A DNA stretch of 64,000 nucleotides from Archivesica marissinica (GCA_014843695.1 CM026404.1:4339840-4403839), one strand, 5' to 3'; shown: positions 48,155-61,257, counted from the stretch's first letter. Made by a program: numbers and translations. The notes: generated from the sequence alone by a model not told the origin.

Positions 48155-51100
48155 CCCAGAAAGAAGGGAGACAGATACTGAGTGCCGGAGAGAAGGGAGA
48201 CAGATACTGAGTGCTGGAGAGAAGGGAGACGGATACTGAGTGCCGGAGAGAAGGGAGACAGATACTGAGTGCCGGAGAGAAGGGAGACAGATACTGAGTG
48301 CCAGAGAGAAGGGAGACAGATACTGAGTGCCGGAGAGAAGGGAGACAGATACTGAGTGCCGGAGAGAAGGGAGACAGATACTGAGTGCCGGAGAGAAGGG
48401 AGACAGATACTGAGTGCCAGAGAGAAGGGAGACAGATACTGAGTGCCGGAGAGAAGGGAGACAGATACTGAGTGCCAGAGAGAAGGGAGACAGATACTGA
48501 GTGCCGGAGAGAAGGGAGACAGATACTGAGTGCCGGAGAGAAGGGAGACAGATACTGAGTGCCAGAGAGAAGGGAGACAGATACTGAGTGCCGGAGAGAA
48601 GGGAGACGGATACTGAGTGCCGGAGAGAAGGGAGACAGATACCGAGTGCCAGAGAGAAGGGAGACAGATACCGAGTGCCAGAAAGAAGGGAGACAGATAC
48701 TGAGTGCCAGAGAGAAGGGAGATGGATACTGAGTGCCAGAAAGAAGGGAGACAGATACTGAGTGCCAGAGAGAAGGGAGACAGATACTGAGTGCCAGAGA
48801 GAAGGGAGATAGATACTGAGTGCCAGAAAGAAGGGAGACGGATACTGAGTGCCGGAGAGAAGGGAGACAGATACTGAGTGCCGGAGAGAAGGGAGACAGA
48901 TACTGAGTGCCGGAGAGAAGGGAGACAGATACTGAGTGCCGGAGAGAAGGGAGACAGATACTGAGTGCCGGAGAGAAGGGAGACAGATACTGAGTGCCGG
49001 AGAGAAGTGAGACAGATACTGAGTGCCGGATAGAAGGGAGACAGATACTGAGTGCCGGAGAGAAGGGAGACGGATACCGAGTGCCAGAGAGAAGGGAGAC
49101 AGATACTGATTACCAGAGAGAAGGGAGACAGATACTGAGTGCTGGAGAGAAGGGAGACGGATACTGAGTGCCGGAGAGAAGGGAGACAGATACTGAGTGC
49201 CGGAGAGAAGGGAGACAGATACTGAGTGCCGGAGAGAAGGGAGACAGATACTGAGTGCCGGAGAGAAGGGAGACAGATACTGAGTGCTGGAGAGAAGGGA
49301 GACGGATACCGAGTGCCAGAGAGAAGGGAGACAGATACTGAGTGCCGGAGAGAAGGGAGACAGATACTGAGTGCCGGAGAGAAGGGAGACGGATACTGAG
49401 TGCCGGAGAGAAGGGAGACAGATACCGAGTGCCAGAGAGAAGGGAGACAGATACTGAGTGCCAGAGAGAAGGGAGACAGATACTGAGTGCCAGAGAGAAG
49501 GGAGACAGATACTGAGTGCCGGAGAGAAGGGAGACAGATACTGAGTGCCGGAGAGAAGGGAGACGGATACTGAGTGCCGGAGAGAAGGGAGACAGATACC
49601 GAGTGCCAGAGGGAAGGGAGACAGATACCGAGTGCCAGAAAGAAGGGAGACAGATACTGAGTGCCGGAGAGAAGGGAGATGGATACTGAGTGCCAGAAAG
49701 AAGGGAGACGGATACTGAATGCCGGAGAGAAGGGAGACAGATACTGAGTACCAGAGAGAAGGGAGACAGATACTGAGTGCCGGAGAGAAGGGAGACAGAT
49801 ACTGAGTGCCGGAGAGAAGGGAGACAGATACTGAGTGCCGGAGAGAAGGGAGAGATACTGAGTGCCAGAAAGAAGGGAGACAGATACTGAATGCCGGAGA
49901 GAAGGGAGACAGATACTGAGTGCCAGAGAGAAGGGAGACAGATACTGAGTGCCGGAGAGAAGGGAGACAGATACTGAGTGCCGGAGAGAAGGGAGACAGA
50001 TACTGAGTGCCGGAGAGAAGGGAGACAGATACTGAGTGCCGGAGAGAAGGGAGACAGATACCGAGTGCTGGAGAGAAGGGAGACAGATACTGAGTGCCGG
50101 AGAGAAGGGAGACAGATACTGAGTGCGGGAGAGAAGGGAGACGGATACTGAGTGCCGGAGAGAAGGGAGACAGATACCGAGTGCCAGAGAGAAGGGAGAT
50201 GGATACTGAGTGCCAGAGAGAAGGGAGACAGATACTGAGTGCCGGAGAGAAGGGAGACGGATACTGAGTGCCGGACAGAAGGGAGATGGATACCGAGTGC
50301 CAGAGAGAAGGGAGACGGATACCGAGTGCCAGATAGAAGGGAGATGGATACTGAGTGCCAGAAAGAAGGGAGACGGATACTGAGTGCCAGAGAGAAGGGA
50401 GACGGATACTGAGTGCCGGAGAGAAGGGAGACAGATACCGAGTGCCGGAGAGAAGGGAGACAGATACTGAGTGCCAGAAAGAAGGGAGACGGATACTGAG
50501 TGCCGGAGAGAAGGGAGACAGATACTGAGTGCCAGAGAGAAGGGAGATGGATACTGAGTGCCAGAAAGAAGGGAGACGGATACTGAGTGCCAGAGAGAAG
50601 GGAGACAGATACCGAGTGCCAGAGAGAAGGGAGACAGATACTGAGTGCCGGAGAGAAGGGAGACGGATACTGAGTGCCGGAGAGAAGGGAGACAGATACC
50701 GAGTGCCAGAGAGAAGGGAGACAGATACCGAGTGCCAGAAAGAAGGGAGACAGATACTGAGTGCCAGAGAGAAGGGAGATGGATACTGAGTGCCAGAAAG
50801 AAGGGAGACAGATACTGAGTGCCAGAGAGAAGGGAGACGGATACTGATACTGAGTGCCAGATAGAAGGGAGATGGATACTGAGTGCCAGAAAGAAGGGAG
50901 ACGGATACTGAGTGCCGGAGAGAAGGGAGATGGATACTGAGTGCCGGAGAGAAGGGAGACAGATACTGAGTGCCGGAGAGAAGGGAGACAGATACTGAGT
51001 GCCGGAGAGAAGGGAGATAGATACTGAGTGCCGGAGAGAAGGGAGACAGATACTGAGTGCCGGAGAGAAGTGAGACAGATACTGAGTGCCGGATAGAAGG

Positions 51101-51450
51101 GAGACAGATACTGAGTGCCGGAGAGAAGGGAGACAGATATGAGTGCCAGAGAGAAGGGAGACAGATACCGAGTGCCAGAGAGAAGGGAGACAGATACTGA
51201 ATGCCAGAAAGAAGGGAGACAGATACTGAGTGCCAGAGAGAAGGGAGACAGATACTGAGTGCCAGAGAGAAGGGAGACAGATACTGAGTGCCGGAGAGAA
51301 GGGAGACAGATACTGAGTGCCGGTGAGAAGGGAGACGGATACTGAGTGGTGGAGAAGGGAGACGGATACAGAATGCCAGAGAGAAGGGAGATGGATACTG
51401 AGTGCCAGAAAGAAGGGAGACGGATACCGAGTGCCAGAAAGTGGTGAAAC
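48155..51450 (+). repeat. 29-bp purine-rich tandem repeat, ~3.3 kb
   Basis: About 113 units of gagtgccggagagaagggag followed by acagatact. Variable sites are cag/cgg, gccaga/gccgga, gagaag/aagaag, gat/gac and actg/accg. 29 is not a multiple of three, so ORFs stay short. The strand is strongly purine-rich; the gene-sense strand is therefore pyrimidine-rich. Confidence 0.95.
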
Positions 51451-51529
51451 TTATACCCTACAATTAAAGTTTAAACTTTACTTACTGTACAATCAGTCTG
51501 AGGATGAAACCCCAGTGAGAAGGGAGCAT

Positions 51530-51875
51530 GATACCCACTGTGCTATTCGAATAGCTCACTATTGACCACTAGGCCCACTGGCTCCTGATAACCTCTGTGC
51601 TATTCGAATAGCTCACTATTGTCGACTAGGCCCACTGGCTCCTGATAACCACTGTGCTATTCGAATAGCTCACTATTGACGACTAGGCCCACTGGCTCCT
51701 GATAACCACTGTGCTATTCGAATAGCTAACTATTGACGACTAGGCCCACTGGCTCCTGATAACCATTGTGCTATTCGAATAGCTCACTATTGACGACTAG
51801 GCCCACTGACTCCTGATAACCATTGTGCTATTCGAATAGCTCACTATTGACGACTAGGCCCACTGGCTCCTCAGT
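51530..51875 (+). repeat. 57-bp tandem repeat with a 14-bp palindrome
   Basis: Six units with gctattcgaatagc (perfect palindrome) then tcactattgacgactaggcc and cactggctcctgataacca. Unit starts are at 51542, 51599, 51656 and so on. Confidence 0.9.
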
Positions 51876-52050
51876 AGCATGGCCTGTCAACAACATTGGC
51901 CTCATCATTAAACCCAGTTTGTTAAGTTGAGTCCAGAGCACTAACTACATGGGTACTGCGCCTGCTATGTTCCTCCGAGACTTTCCCCAAGCATGTTGAT
52001 ATTTCATGCGTTCTATGGTCCTCCTGGCATTTCCAAACCCGAGCATGTTG

Positions 52051-52239
52051 ATATTTTGCATGCAAACAGCATAGATCCAAGATCAATGTTGTGTTTGCTA
52101 TTCCACCAATTGTTTTAGCTCCACTATCCAAATAGCAAACATCATAGAACCTGATTAGACGGAACGTTCTATGTCGTCTGAGCTGGCTTTATGCTGTTTG
52201 CAAAAGCGACTTTAGTCGTGATTGGCAGGATAAGGGTTA
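52051..52239. mobile_element. Hairpin MITE
   Basis: tgcaaacagcatagatccaa, ttagctccactatccaaata, gctggctttatgctgtttgc and gattggcaggataagggtta; closest to the copy at 3196-3431. Confidence 0.55.
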
Positions 52240-52575
52240 ATTTAGAAATACATACTGTAATATAATCATGTCTCTATTGCATAATGTAACATCCTCATAA
52301 TTCCCTATCCACAAGGCTTCACAGGCAAACTAAATGAATAACTTACTTATAAATGCAGCTCCTACTTTCCCAAGCATATCTTTCTAAAGGATTTTAATAA
52401 TTAATCAAACACCTTCATCTAATACTTGTTTGCCTTTCAAATCATGCTTTCAGAATTGTATCTCAACGTAATTTATAAAACTGATATACAAGTTTGTACA
52501 TTACCGTATCTAGACTAATTATCGCACTGTTCTCATTTTTGCAGACATTTATATTTATTTTAATAGTCAAATAAG

Positions 52576-52770
52576 TCATTTGTCCGATTAGCTCAGTGGT
52601 TAGCCGCTCGCTTCTCACCAATGCAACCCGGGTTCTATCCTCGGACCGGAGATATATGTGAGATGGTATGGTGGTCGCAAGATCGTACTGGTGGGTTTTC
52701 TCCGGGTACTCCGGTTTCCTCCCACACGAATGACAACATATATGCTTTCATCTGCACCAACATATTTACG
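52576..52770 (+). mobile_element. SINE family A, 3' truncated
   Basis: Good head: ttgtccgattagctcagtgg, cgcttctcaccaatgcaacc, gggttctatcctcggacc. The body is ctccgggtactccggtttcc; it ends at catctgcaccaacata. Confidence 0.68.
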
Positions 52771-53637
52771 TTAACTGATCTTTCCGAAACATTTCTGTTC
52801 CAGTTTTAGTTAATTATAAGCTGATGGAATTAGGGGGGGGAATAGGGTCGGTTGATAGGGATTTTAAAAAAATCATGTTTTTTTTCTTCATAATTTCAAA
52901 AACGGGTTTGTCGGGGAAACAATAACACAGGTTTTTTTTTTTGCCTTATATGCAGTAGTAAAAAGAATACAGACGCGAGGAAGACACGACATATGGTATA
53001 TATATTGAACATGAAGACACTGCTGATTAGAACAATCATTGTATCCAGTGGTAGGTATGTGCAGTAATATAAACAAACCATTCATTTATGTCCACTCATC
53101 TGTCGTCCAGTCTAGCCACAGGGTGTTATCCTCAGCAATTTAATTATTGCAGGTCATACAATTTGAAAGGTCACACATTTGTAAATCTCCTTTAAATTCA
53201 TACTGGTGATAGCTGTACACCAGTAATCAAGGTAATTATCAGTATTCAAATGTCGAGGGGGGGGGGGGGCGGACAAATTCAGTGAATTCACTGCTTACCA
53301 ATGCATCAAATTGGGGACATGGAAACTGTTGGCCATGTATCAATTAAACTTGATCACGCATCATTTGGGTGCAATTTGATAATTTGATTTTTTAGTTGAC
53401 CAGAGTCGGTGTATAATTTGGCAGTTAGTGCTGAATATCAATTTTTAAAACTCATTTTGCAAGTCTGTATTGGTGAAATGGAATGGCCGATTTAATAAAC
53501 TCTTGCACCCGTTGGCAAGAAAACACTTTGATTGGCTGCTTATTGGACTGATCAGCATCCTAATCTTCCAACAGCTCCAGTTGATTCACTGATTGATTGA
53601 TTCACTGATTGATTCACTGATTGATTGATCATATATT
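52771..53637. other. Intron sequence with low-complexity tracts
   Basis: Contains a G run (about 53257-53270), T runs near 52880 and 52932, and (TGAT)n-like sequence at 53575-53632 abutting the donor of the exon at 53641. No ORF of note. Confidence 0.55.
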
Positions 53638-53640
53638 TAC

Positions 53641-53721
53641 CACTAATGAGATCAGAATCCTCTTCCCCCCACCATTCCGGCTGCCCGTACAGCGGTGTTC
53701 CTTTCTTTACTGTTTCCAACT
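53641..53721 (-). CDS. CEP170: CEP170-like gene, short exon with LYGQPEWWG motif
   Basis: The exon is 81 nt: acceptor (acaatatttcag) above 53721, donor AGTG|GTAAAT below 53641. It begins with two nucleotides of a split codon and ends with one (G) that joins AA of the next exon. The peptide is LETVKKGTPLYGQPEWWGEE followed by DSDLIS. TPLYGQPxWWGE(D/E)D is a hallmark of vertebrate CEP170 proteins and lies between the N-terminal FHA region and the SFTIEF block. This is the most 5' exon I can support. The upstream exon must end with one nucleotide of a split codon and is probably beyond base 64000. A (TGAT)n-like low-complexity run lies directly past the donor (about 53575-53632). Confidence 0.9.
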
Positions 53722-53837
53722 CTGAAATATTGTAATACATGTCTTTAACGCCAGCTTATATGCGAATAATAAAAGAAAACTAGAAATTGATTGCTTACAA
53801 AACGTATGTCCCCCCCCCCCCCCACTCACTATTGCTT

Positions 53838-54695
53838 CAGCGGAGTTTTGGAGATGAAGTTTTGGAGATGAAGCTTTGGAGATGCAGTTTTGGAGATGAA
53901 GTTTTGGAGATGCAGTTTGGAGATGCAGTTTTGGAGATGCAGTTTTTTGGAGATGCAGTTTTGGAGATGCAGTTTTGGAGATGAAGCTTTGGAGATGCAG
54001 TTTTGGAGATGCAGTTTTGGAGATGAAATTTTGGAGATGAAGTTTTGGAGATGAAGTTTTGGAGATGCAGTTTTGGAGATGAAGTTTTGGAGATGCAGTT
54101 TTGGAGTAGCAGTTTGGAGATGAAGTTTTTGGAGATGAAGTTTTTGGAGATGCAGTTTTGGAGATGCAGTTTGGAGATGAAGTTTTTGGAGATGCAGTTT
54201 TGGAGATGAAGTTTTGGAGATGAAGTTTGGAGATGAAGTTTTGGAGATGCAGTTTTGGAGTAGCAGTTTTGGAGATGAAGTTTTTGGAGATGCAGTTTTG
54301 GAGATGCAGTTTTGGAGATGAAGTTTTTTGGAGATGCAGTTTTGGAGATGAAGTTTTGGAGATGAAGTTTTGGAGATGCAGTTTTGGAGATGCAGTTTTG
54401 GAGATGCAGTTTTGGAGATGAAACTTTGGAGATGCAGCTTTGGAGATGCAGTTTTGGAGATGCAGTTTTGGAGATGAAATTTTTTGGAGATGCAGTTTTG
54501 GAGATGAAGTTTTTTGGAGATGCAGTTTTGGAGATGAAGTTTTGGAGATGAAGTTTTGGAGATGCAGTTTTGGAGATGCAGTTTTTTGGAGATGCAGTTT
54601 TGGAGATGCAGTTTTGGAGATGAAACTTTGGAGATGCAGCTTTGGAGATGCAGTTTTGGAGATGCAGTTTTGGAGATGAAATTTTGGAGATGAAG
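53838..54695 (+). repeat. 14-bp tandem repeat (ttttggagatgcag)
   Basis: About 60 units of ttttggagatgcag or ttttggagatgaag with homopolymer-length changes in the T run. The minus strand is open for 296 codons (LQNCISK repeats), an artefact of the repeat. Confidence 0.93.
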
Positions 54696-54789
54696 CACAG
54701 ACAAGCAGATCAGTTTCAATATGTCTCTATAAATACCACCTTGTCACTGGTCACCACCACTAAGCAAACTAACCATCTTTAATCTTAAT

Positions 54790-55060
54790 CATCATACTGG
54801 CTACACCCATGAAGTAATATGAGCAGTCAGCAGTTACCCATACTGGCTACACCCATGAAGTAATATGAGCAGTCAGCAGTTACCCATACTGGCTACACCC
54901 CTGAAGTAGTTGAAGCTGTCAGCAGTTACCCATACTGGCTACACCCCTGAAGTAATATGAGCTGTCAGCAGTTACCCATACTGGCTACACCCCTGAAGTA
55001 ATATGAGCTGTCAGCAGTTACCCATACTGGCTACACCCCTGAAGTAGTTGAAGCTGTCAC
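54790..55060 (+). repeat. 46-bp tandem repeat
   Basis: About six units of catactggctacacccctga followed by agtaatatgagctgtcagca and gttacc. Confidence 0.9.
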
Positions 55061-55229
55061 AGAAAACCCTCTTATACATCTCAATTTAAAGTAAATTAGA
55101 CATGGGAGTCCCAATGATGGTCGTTAAATCCAGATTGCTTTTAGCTTCACTAGAACTGTGTTCAGCCTGGAACCAATGTAAGAACTGTCGATTCTCTGAA
55201 TGAAGATACAATATAGAGCCATTCAGCAA

Positions 55230-55270
55230 ACAAGGACAGCTAGGACAGCTAGGACAGCTAGGACAGCTGC
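55230..55270 (+). repeat. 10-bp tandem repeat (aggacagcta x4)
   Basis: Four direct copies of aggacagcta. Confidence 0.85.
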
Positions 55271-55487
55271 CCTGCTCATAATTCTGTTTCTTTCACTGAG
55301 ATAATGACAACACACCTTGTTCAACAGGAATCTCAACACAAAATCTTATGTGACACATTTAAGCCCAATTCCATTAACTGTATTTTTATTACACATTTTC
55401 ACATTATTTCAGGAAACCGAGTAGAACCACTGACCTTCCACGAGTCAGCTGGATAGTTTCCTCACATGAAAGAATCCGACATCTCCA

Positions 55488-55560
55488 GTGGGATTTAAAC
55501 CTGCAGTGGTGAGGGGCAAGCAGTATGAAGCCAATGACCATTACCACTCTAACCATATTT
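55488..55560 (-). mobile_element. tRNA-head SINE fragment, family E
   Basis: gtgggatttaaacctgcagt and ggtgaggggcaagcagtatg resemble the fragments at 13752 and 16091. Confidence 0.4.
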
Positions 55561-55635
55561 CTTATTTACAACTTTGAATCCTTGAATAAGAATTTGTTTT
55601 TGATAAGAAAAACATAATCCTGGAACTGCCCCTTA

Positions 55636-55867
55636 GTTGACACAAATTTATTTTAGCTTGATTGCGAAACAAGTTATTTCAACTTCTATTAATCACTCTC
55701 GAGACCTCATTCCTGATGGAATTCATTGCCACGAGGGAGAGAGAAGAGGCACTGTGGAATTTAAATGCAATGCCTAAGGGTACAATCGTAACGGCTCCAG
55801 CGGGGCTCGAACTCCAGACCTTTCGCACCTGAAGTGAACGCGCATCCACTGCGCTATCATGACTGCC
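55636..55867 (-). mobile_element. SINE family B, minus orientation
   Basis: caaatttattttagcttgat, tcgagacctcattcctgatg, gcggggctcgaactccagac and cactgcgctatcatgac (reversed head). Confidence 0.72.
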
Positions 55868-56369
55868 CCTCAAAAATATTGTCCATGAATGTAGTGAAAA
55901 CATTTTAAGTTAATATCCTGAAAATATATCCTATTTACAACACATATCACAACTTTGAATCCTTGAATAAGAATTTGTACAGGATAAGAATATCTTTCTT
56001 ACAAATTTAAAATGCCTATACAGTTCCAACATCAGGCATGGCAACATGTGTTGAGCTGACCTAATCACTTCATTCATTTCTATCCTAAACCACTCGGAAA
56101 ATCCTTGAGAAAACACTCAACACTTTCATTATTGTCAGCATCAATGTAAACAATCAATGAAAAATATGTTTCATGCCAGAAGTTGAAAAATTATAAACGA
56201 AAGCCTCACATGTATTGAAGCTAGTGAATCAGAAGTGAAACATGATATGTTCTGAAGCCTAGTAACCTCCAGTGTCACACGGCATGAATTCCAATAAATG
56301 GTGCAGGCAATACCTCCAGCTGCTATAACCACTATGACCGTTTATTCACGTTCATTCGCGATTTTCTAC

Positions 56370-59300
56370 AGATTTTCTAATGTTTGTTCTCGCTACATTC
56401 CTCGGTGCCACAGAAGCTATATTATAACATATGTTCTTGCTACATTCCTCAGTGACACAGAAGCTATATATTATAACATCGGTTCTCGCTACATTCCTCG
56501 GTGACACAGAAGCTATATTATAACATCGGTTCTTGCTACATTCCTCATTGACACAGAAGCTATATTATAACATCGGTTCTTGCTACATTCCTCGGTGACA
56601 CAGAAGCTATATTATAACATTGGTTCTCGCTACATTCCTCGGTGACACAGAAGCTATATTATAACATCGGTTCTTGCTACATTCCTCATTGACACAGAAG
56701 CTATATTATAACATCGGTTCTTGCTACATTCCTCAGTGACATAGAAGCTATATATTATAACCGGTTCTTGCTACATTCCTCGGTGCCACAGAAGCTATAT
56801 ATTATAACATTGGTTCTTGCTACATTCCTCGGTGACACAGAAGCTATATTATAACATCGGTTCTCGCTACATTCCTCAGTGACACAGAAGCTGTATTATA
56901 ACATCAGTTCTCGCTACATTCCTCAGTGACACATAAGCTATATTATAACATTGGTTCTCGCTACATTCCTCAGTGACACAGAAGCTATATTATAACATCG
57001 GTTCTCGCTACATTCCTCAGTGACACAGAAGCTATATATTATAACATCGGTTCTTGCTACATTCCTTGGGACACAGAAGCTATATGATAACATCGGTTCT
57101 CGCTACATTCCTTGGTGACACAGAAGCTATATTATAACATCGGTTCTTGCTACATTCCTCATTGACACAGAAGCTATATTATAACATTGGTTCTTGCTAC
57201 ATTCCTCAGTGACATAGAAGCTATATATTATAACATCGGTTCTCGCTACATTCCTCAGTGACACAGAAGCTATATTATAACATTGGTTCTTGCTACATTC
57301 CTCGGTGACACAGAAGCTATATTATAACATTGGTTCTCGCTACATTCCTCGGTGCCACAGAAGCTATATATTATAACCGGTTCTTGCTACATTCCTCGGT
57401 GCCACAGAAGCTATATATTATAACATCTGTTCTCGCTACATTCCTCAGTGACACAGAAGTTATATTATAACATCGGTTCTCGCTACATTCCTCGGTGACA
57501 CAGAAGCTATATTATAACATCGGTTCTTGCTACATTCCTCGGTGACACAGAAGCTATATATTATAACATCTGTTCTCGCTACATTCCTCAGTGACACAGA
57601 AGTTATATTATAACATCGGTTCTCGCTACATTCCTCGGTGACACAGAAGCTATATTATAACATCGGTTCTCGCTACATTCCTCAGTGATACAGAAGCTGT
57701 ATTATAACATCGGTTCTCGCTACATTCCTCAGTGACACAGAAGCTATATATTATAACATCGGTTCTCGCTACATTCCTCGGTGACACAGAAGCTATATTA
57801 TAACATCGGTTCTTGCTACATTCCTCATTGACACAGAAGCTATATTATAACATTGGTTCTTGCTACATTCCTCGGTGACACAGAAGCTATATTATAACAT
57901 TGGTTCTCGCTACATTCCTCGGTGACACAGAAGCTATATTATAACATCGGTTCTTGCTACATTCCTCATTGACACAGAAGCTATATTATAACATCGGTTC
58001 TTGCTACATTCCTCAGTGACATAGAAGCTATATATTATAACATTGGTTCTTGCTACATTCCTCGGTGCCATAGAAGCTATATATTATAACCGGTTCTTGC
58101 TACATTCCTCGGTGCCACAGAAGCTATATATTATAACATCTGTTCTCGCTACATTCCTCAGTGACACAGAAGTTATATTATAACATCGGTTCTCGCTACA
58201 TTCCTCGGTGACACAGAAGCTATATTATAACATCGGTTCTTGCTACATTCCTCGGTGACACAGAAGCTATATTATAACATCGGTTCTCACTACATTCCTC
58301 AGTGACACAGAAGCTGTATTATAACATCGGTTCTCGCTACATTCCTCAGTGACACAGAAGCTATATTATAACATTGGTTCTCGCTACATTCCTCAGTGAC
58401 ACAGAAGCTATATTATAACATTGGTTCTCGCTACATTCCTCAGTGACACAGAAGCTATATATTATAACATCGGTTCTCGCTACATTCCTCGGTGACACAG
58501 AAGCTGTATTATAACATCGGTTCTCGCTACATTCCTCAGTGATGCAGAAGCTATATATTATAACATCGGTTATTGCTACATTCCTCAGTGACACAGAAGC
58601 TGTATTATAACATCGGTTCTTGCTACATTCCTCAGTGACACAGAAGCTATATTATAACATCGGTTCTCGCTACATTCCTCGGTGACACAGAAGCTGTATT
58701 ATAACATTGGTTCTCGGTACATTCCTCGATGACACAGAAGCTATATTATAACATCGGTTCTTGCTACATTCCTCGGTGACACAGAAGCTATATATTATAA
58801 CATCGGTTCTCGCTACATTCCTCAGTGACACAGAAGCTATATATTATAACATTGGTTCTCGCTACATTCCTCAGTGACACAGAAGCTATATATTATAACA
58901 TCGGTTCTTGCTACATTCCTCAGTGACACAGAAGCTGTATTATAACATCGGTTCTCACTACATTCCTCAGTGACACAGAAGCTATATATTATAACATCGG
59001 TTCTTGCTACATTCCTCCGTGACACAGAAGCTATATTATAACATCGGTTCTTGCTACATTCCTCAGTGACACAGAAGCTATATATTATAACATCGGTTCT
59101 TGCTACATTCCTCAGTGACATAGAAGCTATATATTATAACATCGGTTCTTGCTACATTCCTCGGTGCCATAGAAGCTATATATTATAACCGGTTCTTGCT
59201 ACATTCCTCGGTGCCACAGAAGCTATATATTATAACATCTGTTCTCGCTACATTCCTCAGTGACACAGAAGTTATATTATAACATCGGTTCTCGCTACAT

Positions 59301-60380
59301 TCCTCGGTGACACAGAAGCTATATTATAACATCGGTTCTTGCTACATTCCTCGGTGACACAGAAGCTATATTATAACATCGGTTCTCGCTACATTCCTCA
59401 GTGACACAGAAGCTGTATTATAACATTGGTTCTCGCTACATTCCTCAGTGACACAGAAGCTATATTATAACATTGGTTCTCGCTACATTCCTCAGTGACA
59501 CAGAAGCTATATTATAACATCGGTTCTCGCTACATTCCTCGGTGACACAGAAGCTGTATTATAACATCGGTTCTCACTACATTCCTCAGTGATGCAGAAG
59601 CTATATATTATAACATCGGTTATTGCTACATTCCTCAGTGACACAGAAGCTGTATTATAACATCGGTTCTTGCTACATTCCTCAGTGACACAGAAGCTAT
59701 ATTATAACATCGGTTCTCGCTACATTCCTCGGTGACACAGAAGCTGTATTATAACATTGGTTCTCGCTACATTCCTCGATGACACAGAAGCTATATTATA
59801 ACATCGGTTCTTGCTACATTCCTCGGTGACACAGAAGCTATATATTATAACATCGGTTCTCGCTACATTCCTCAGTGACACAGAAGCTATATATTATAAC
59901 ATTGGTTCTCGCTACATTCCTCAGTGACACAGAAGCTATATATTATAACATCGGTTCTTGCTACATTCCTCAGTGACACAGAAGCTGTATTATAACATCG
60001 GTTCTTGCTACATTCCTCAGTGACACAGAAGCTATATATTATAACATCGGTTCTTGCTACATTCCTCCGTGACACAGAAGCTATATTATAACATCGGTTC
60101 TTGCTACATTCCTCAGTGACACAGAAGCTATATTATAACATCGGTTCTCGCTACATTCCTCGGTGACACAGAAGCTGTATTATAACATCGGTTCTAGCTA
60201 CATTCCTAAGTGACACAGAAGCTATATTATAACATTGGTTCTCGCTACATTCCTTGGTGACACAGAAGCTATATTATAACATTGGTTCTCGCTACATTCC
60301 TCAGTGACACAGAAGCTATATTATAACATCGGTTTTTGCTACATTCCTCATTGACACAGAAGCTATATAATAACATCATT
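56370..60380 (+). repeat. ~48-bp satellite with higher-order repeats, 4 kb
   Basis: About 83 units of cggttctcgctacattcctc, rgtgacacagaagctatatt and ataacat, with tat insertions (46-49 bp). A run of variant units starting at about 58091 recurs at about 59190, 1.05-1.1 kb apart. It lies upstream of the first recognisable exon (53721). Minus-strand open frames (SLRNVARTDVII) are repeat artefacts. Confidence 0.95.
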
Positions 60381-60432
60381 TATAAAGTAAAATAACCATT
60401 GCATGTTCCTATCATGGTACACATTTTTCATA

Positions 60433-60606
60433 TACAGTCTGCATCCGTTATGTTGAATTCCATCAGACTGAACAAAATACTTTGACATAATGGAAGTTTG
60501 ACAAGTTATATGTAAAATGATAGTGTCTGAAACGGGACTTTGATCTGACTTCGAGATAACCGAGAATTCGACATAACCGACTTTGACATAACAGATGTAG
60601 ACTGTA
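60433..60606. mobile_element. TA-flanked MITE, uninterrupted copy
   Basis: tacagtctgcatccg to cagatgtagactgta; internal aaaatgatagtgtctgaaac and ataaccgactttgacataac match 1577-2080 outside the nested element there. Confidence 0.7.
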
Positions 60607-61021
60607 CCATGACATTGGGTTATATAACTGGGTCAACATTGCATAGATGTTCCTGAATTATCCAGTGCTCCAAGCCATTGATTTCATGTGCATAATACAC
60701 CACCTATCTTACTGCATGGAGATATCATTTACAAAAACTGACAGACCGTACCATCCCATCAGTTATTTAAACATCTTAACATTATAAAACAGATTTTTCT
60801 GAACACATCAGATACATCTTAATAAATGTATTATTTGCATGCAGCAGACTTCAGTTACAAAATTGATAACCTTTGCATACTGCATCATAAATGACATGTT
60901 ATAATATCATATTTAAATTCGTAATTGTGTGTCCTTAATGTAGACCATTTAAATATTTTGTCTGTAGTCTATAATTATAGATGTCACATGAAGAGTACTC
61001 TGAAGATGGGTGTTTAGCTTA
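60607..61021. other. Sequence without recognised features
   Basis: Between the TA-flanked MITE and SINE B; no exon of the CEP170-like gene could be recognised on the minus strand. Confidence 0.5.
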
Positions 61022-61250
61022 GTTAATACAGATTTATTCTTAGCTTGATTGCAAAACAAGTGCTTACAACATTACATGTAATGTAGTTCAGTCGCTCTCG
61101 AGACCTCATTCGTGATGGAATCCATTGTGATGAGGGAGAGACAAGAGGCAATGTGGAGTTATGTGTCTTGCCTAAGGATATCACCACCGTGGTTCTGGTG
61201 GGAGTTCGAACTCACTACCTCTCAGTTACGAGGCGCACACCATATCCATT
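61022..61250 (-). mobile_element. SINE family B, diverged, minus orientation
   Basis: tagcttgattgcaaaacaag, ctcgagacctcattcgtgat, gagggagagacaagaggcaa, then gtgggagttcgaactcacta. Confidence 0.62.
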
Positions 61251-61257
61251 TTACAAC

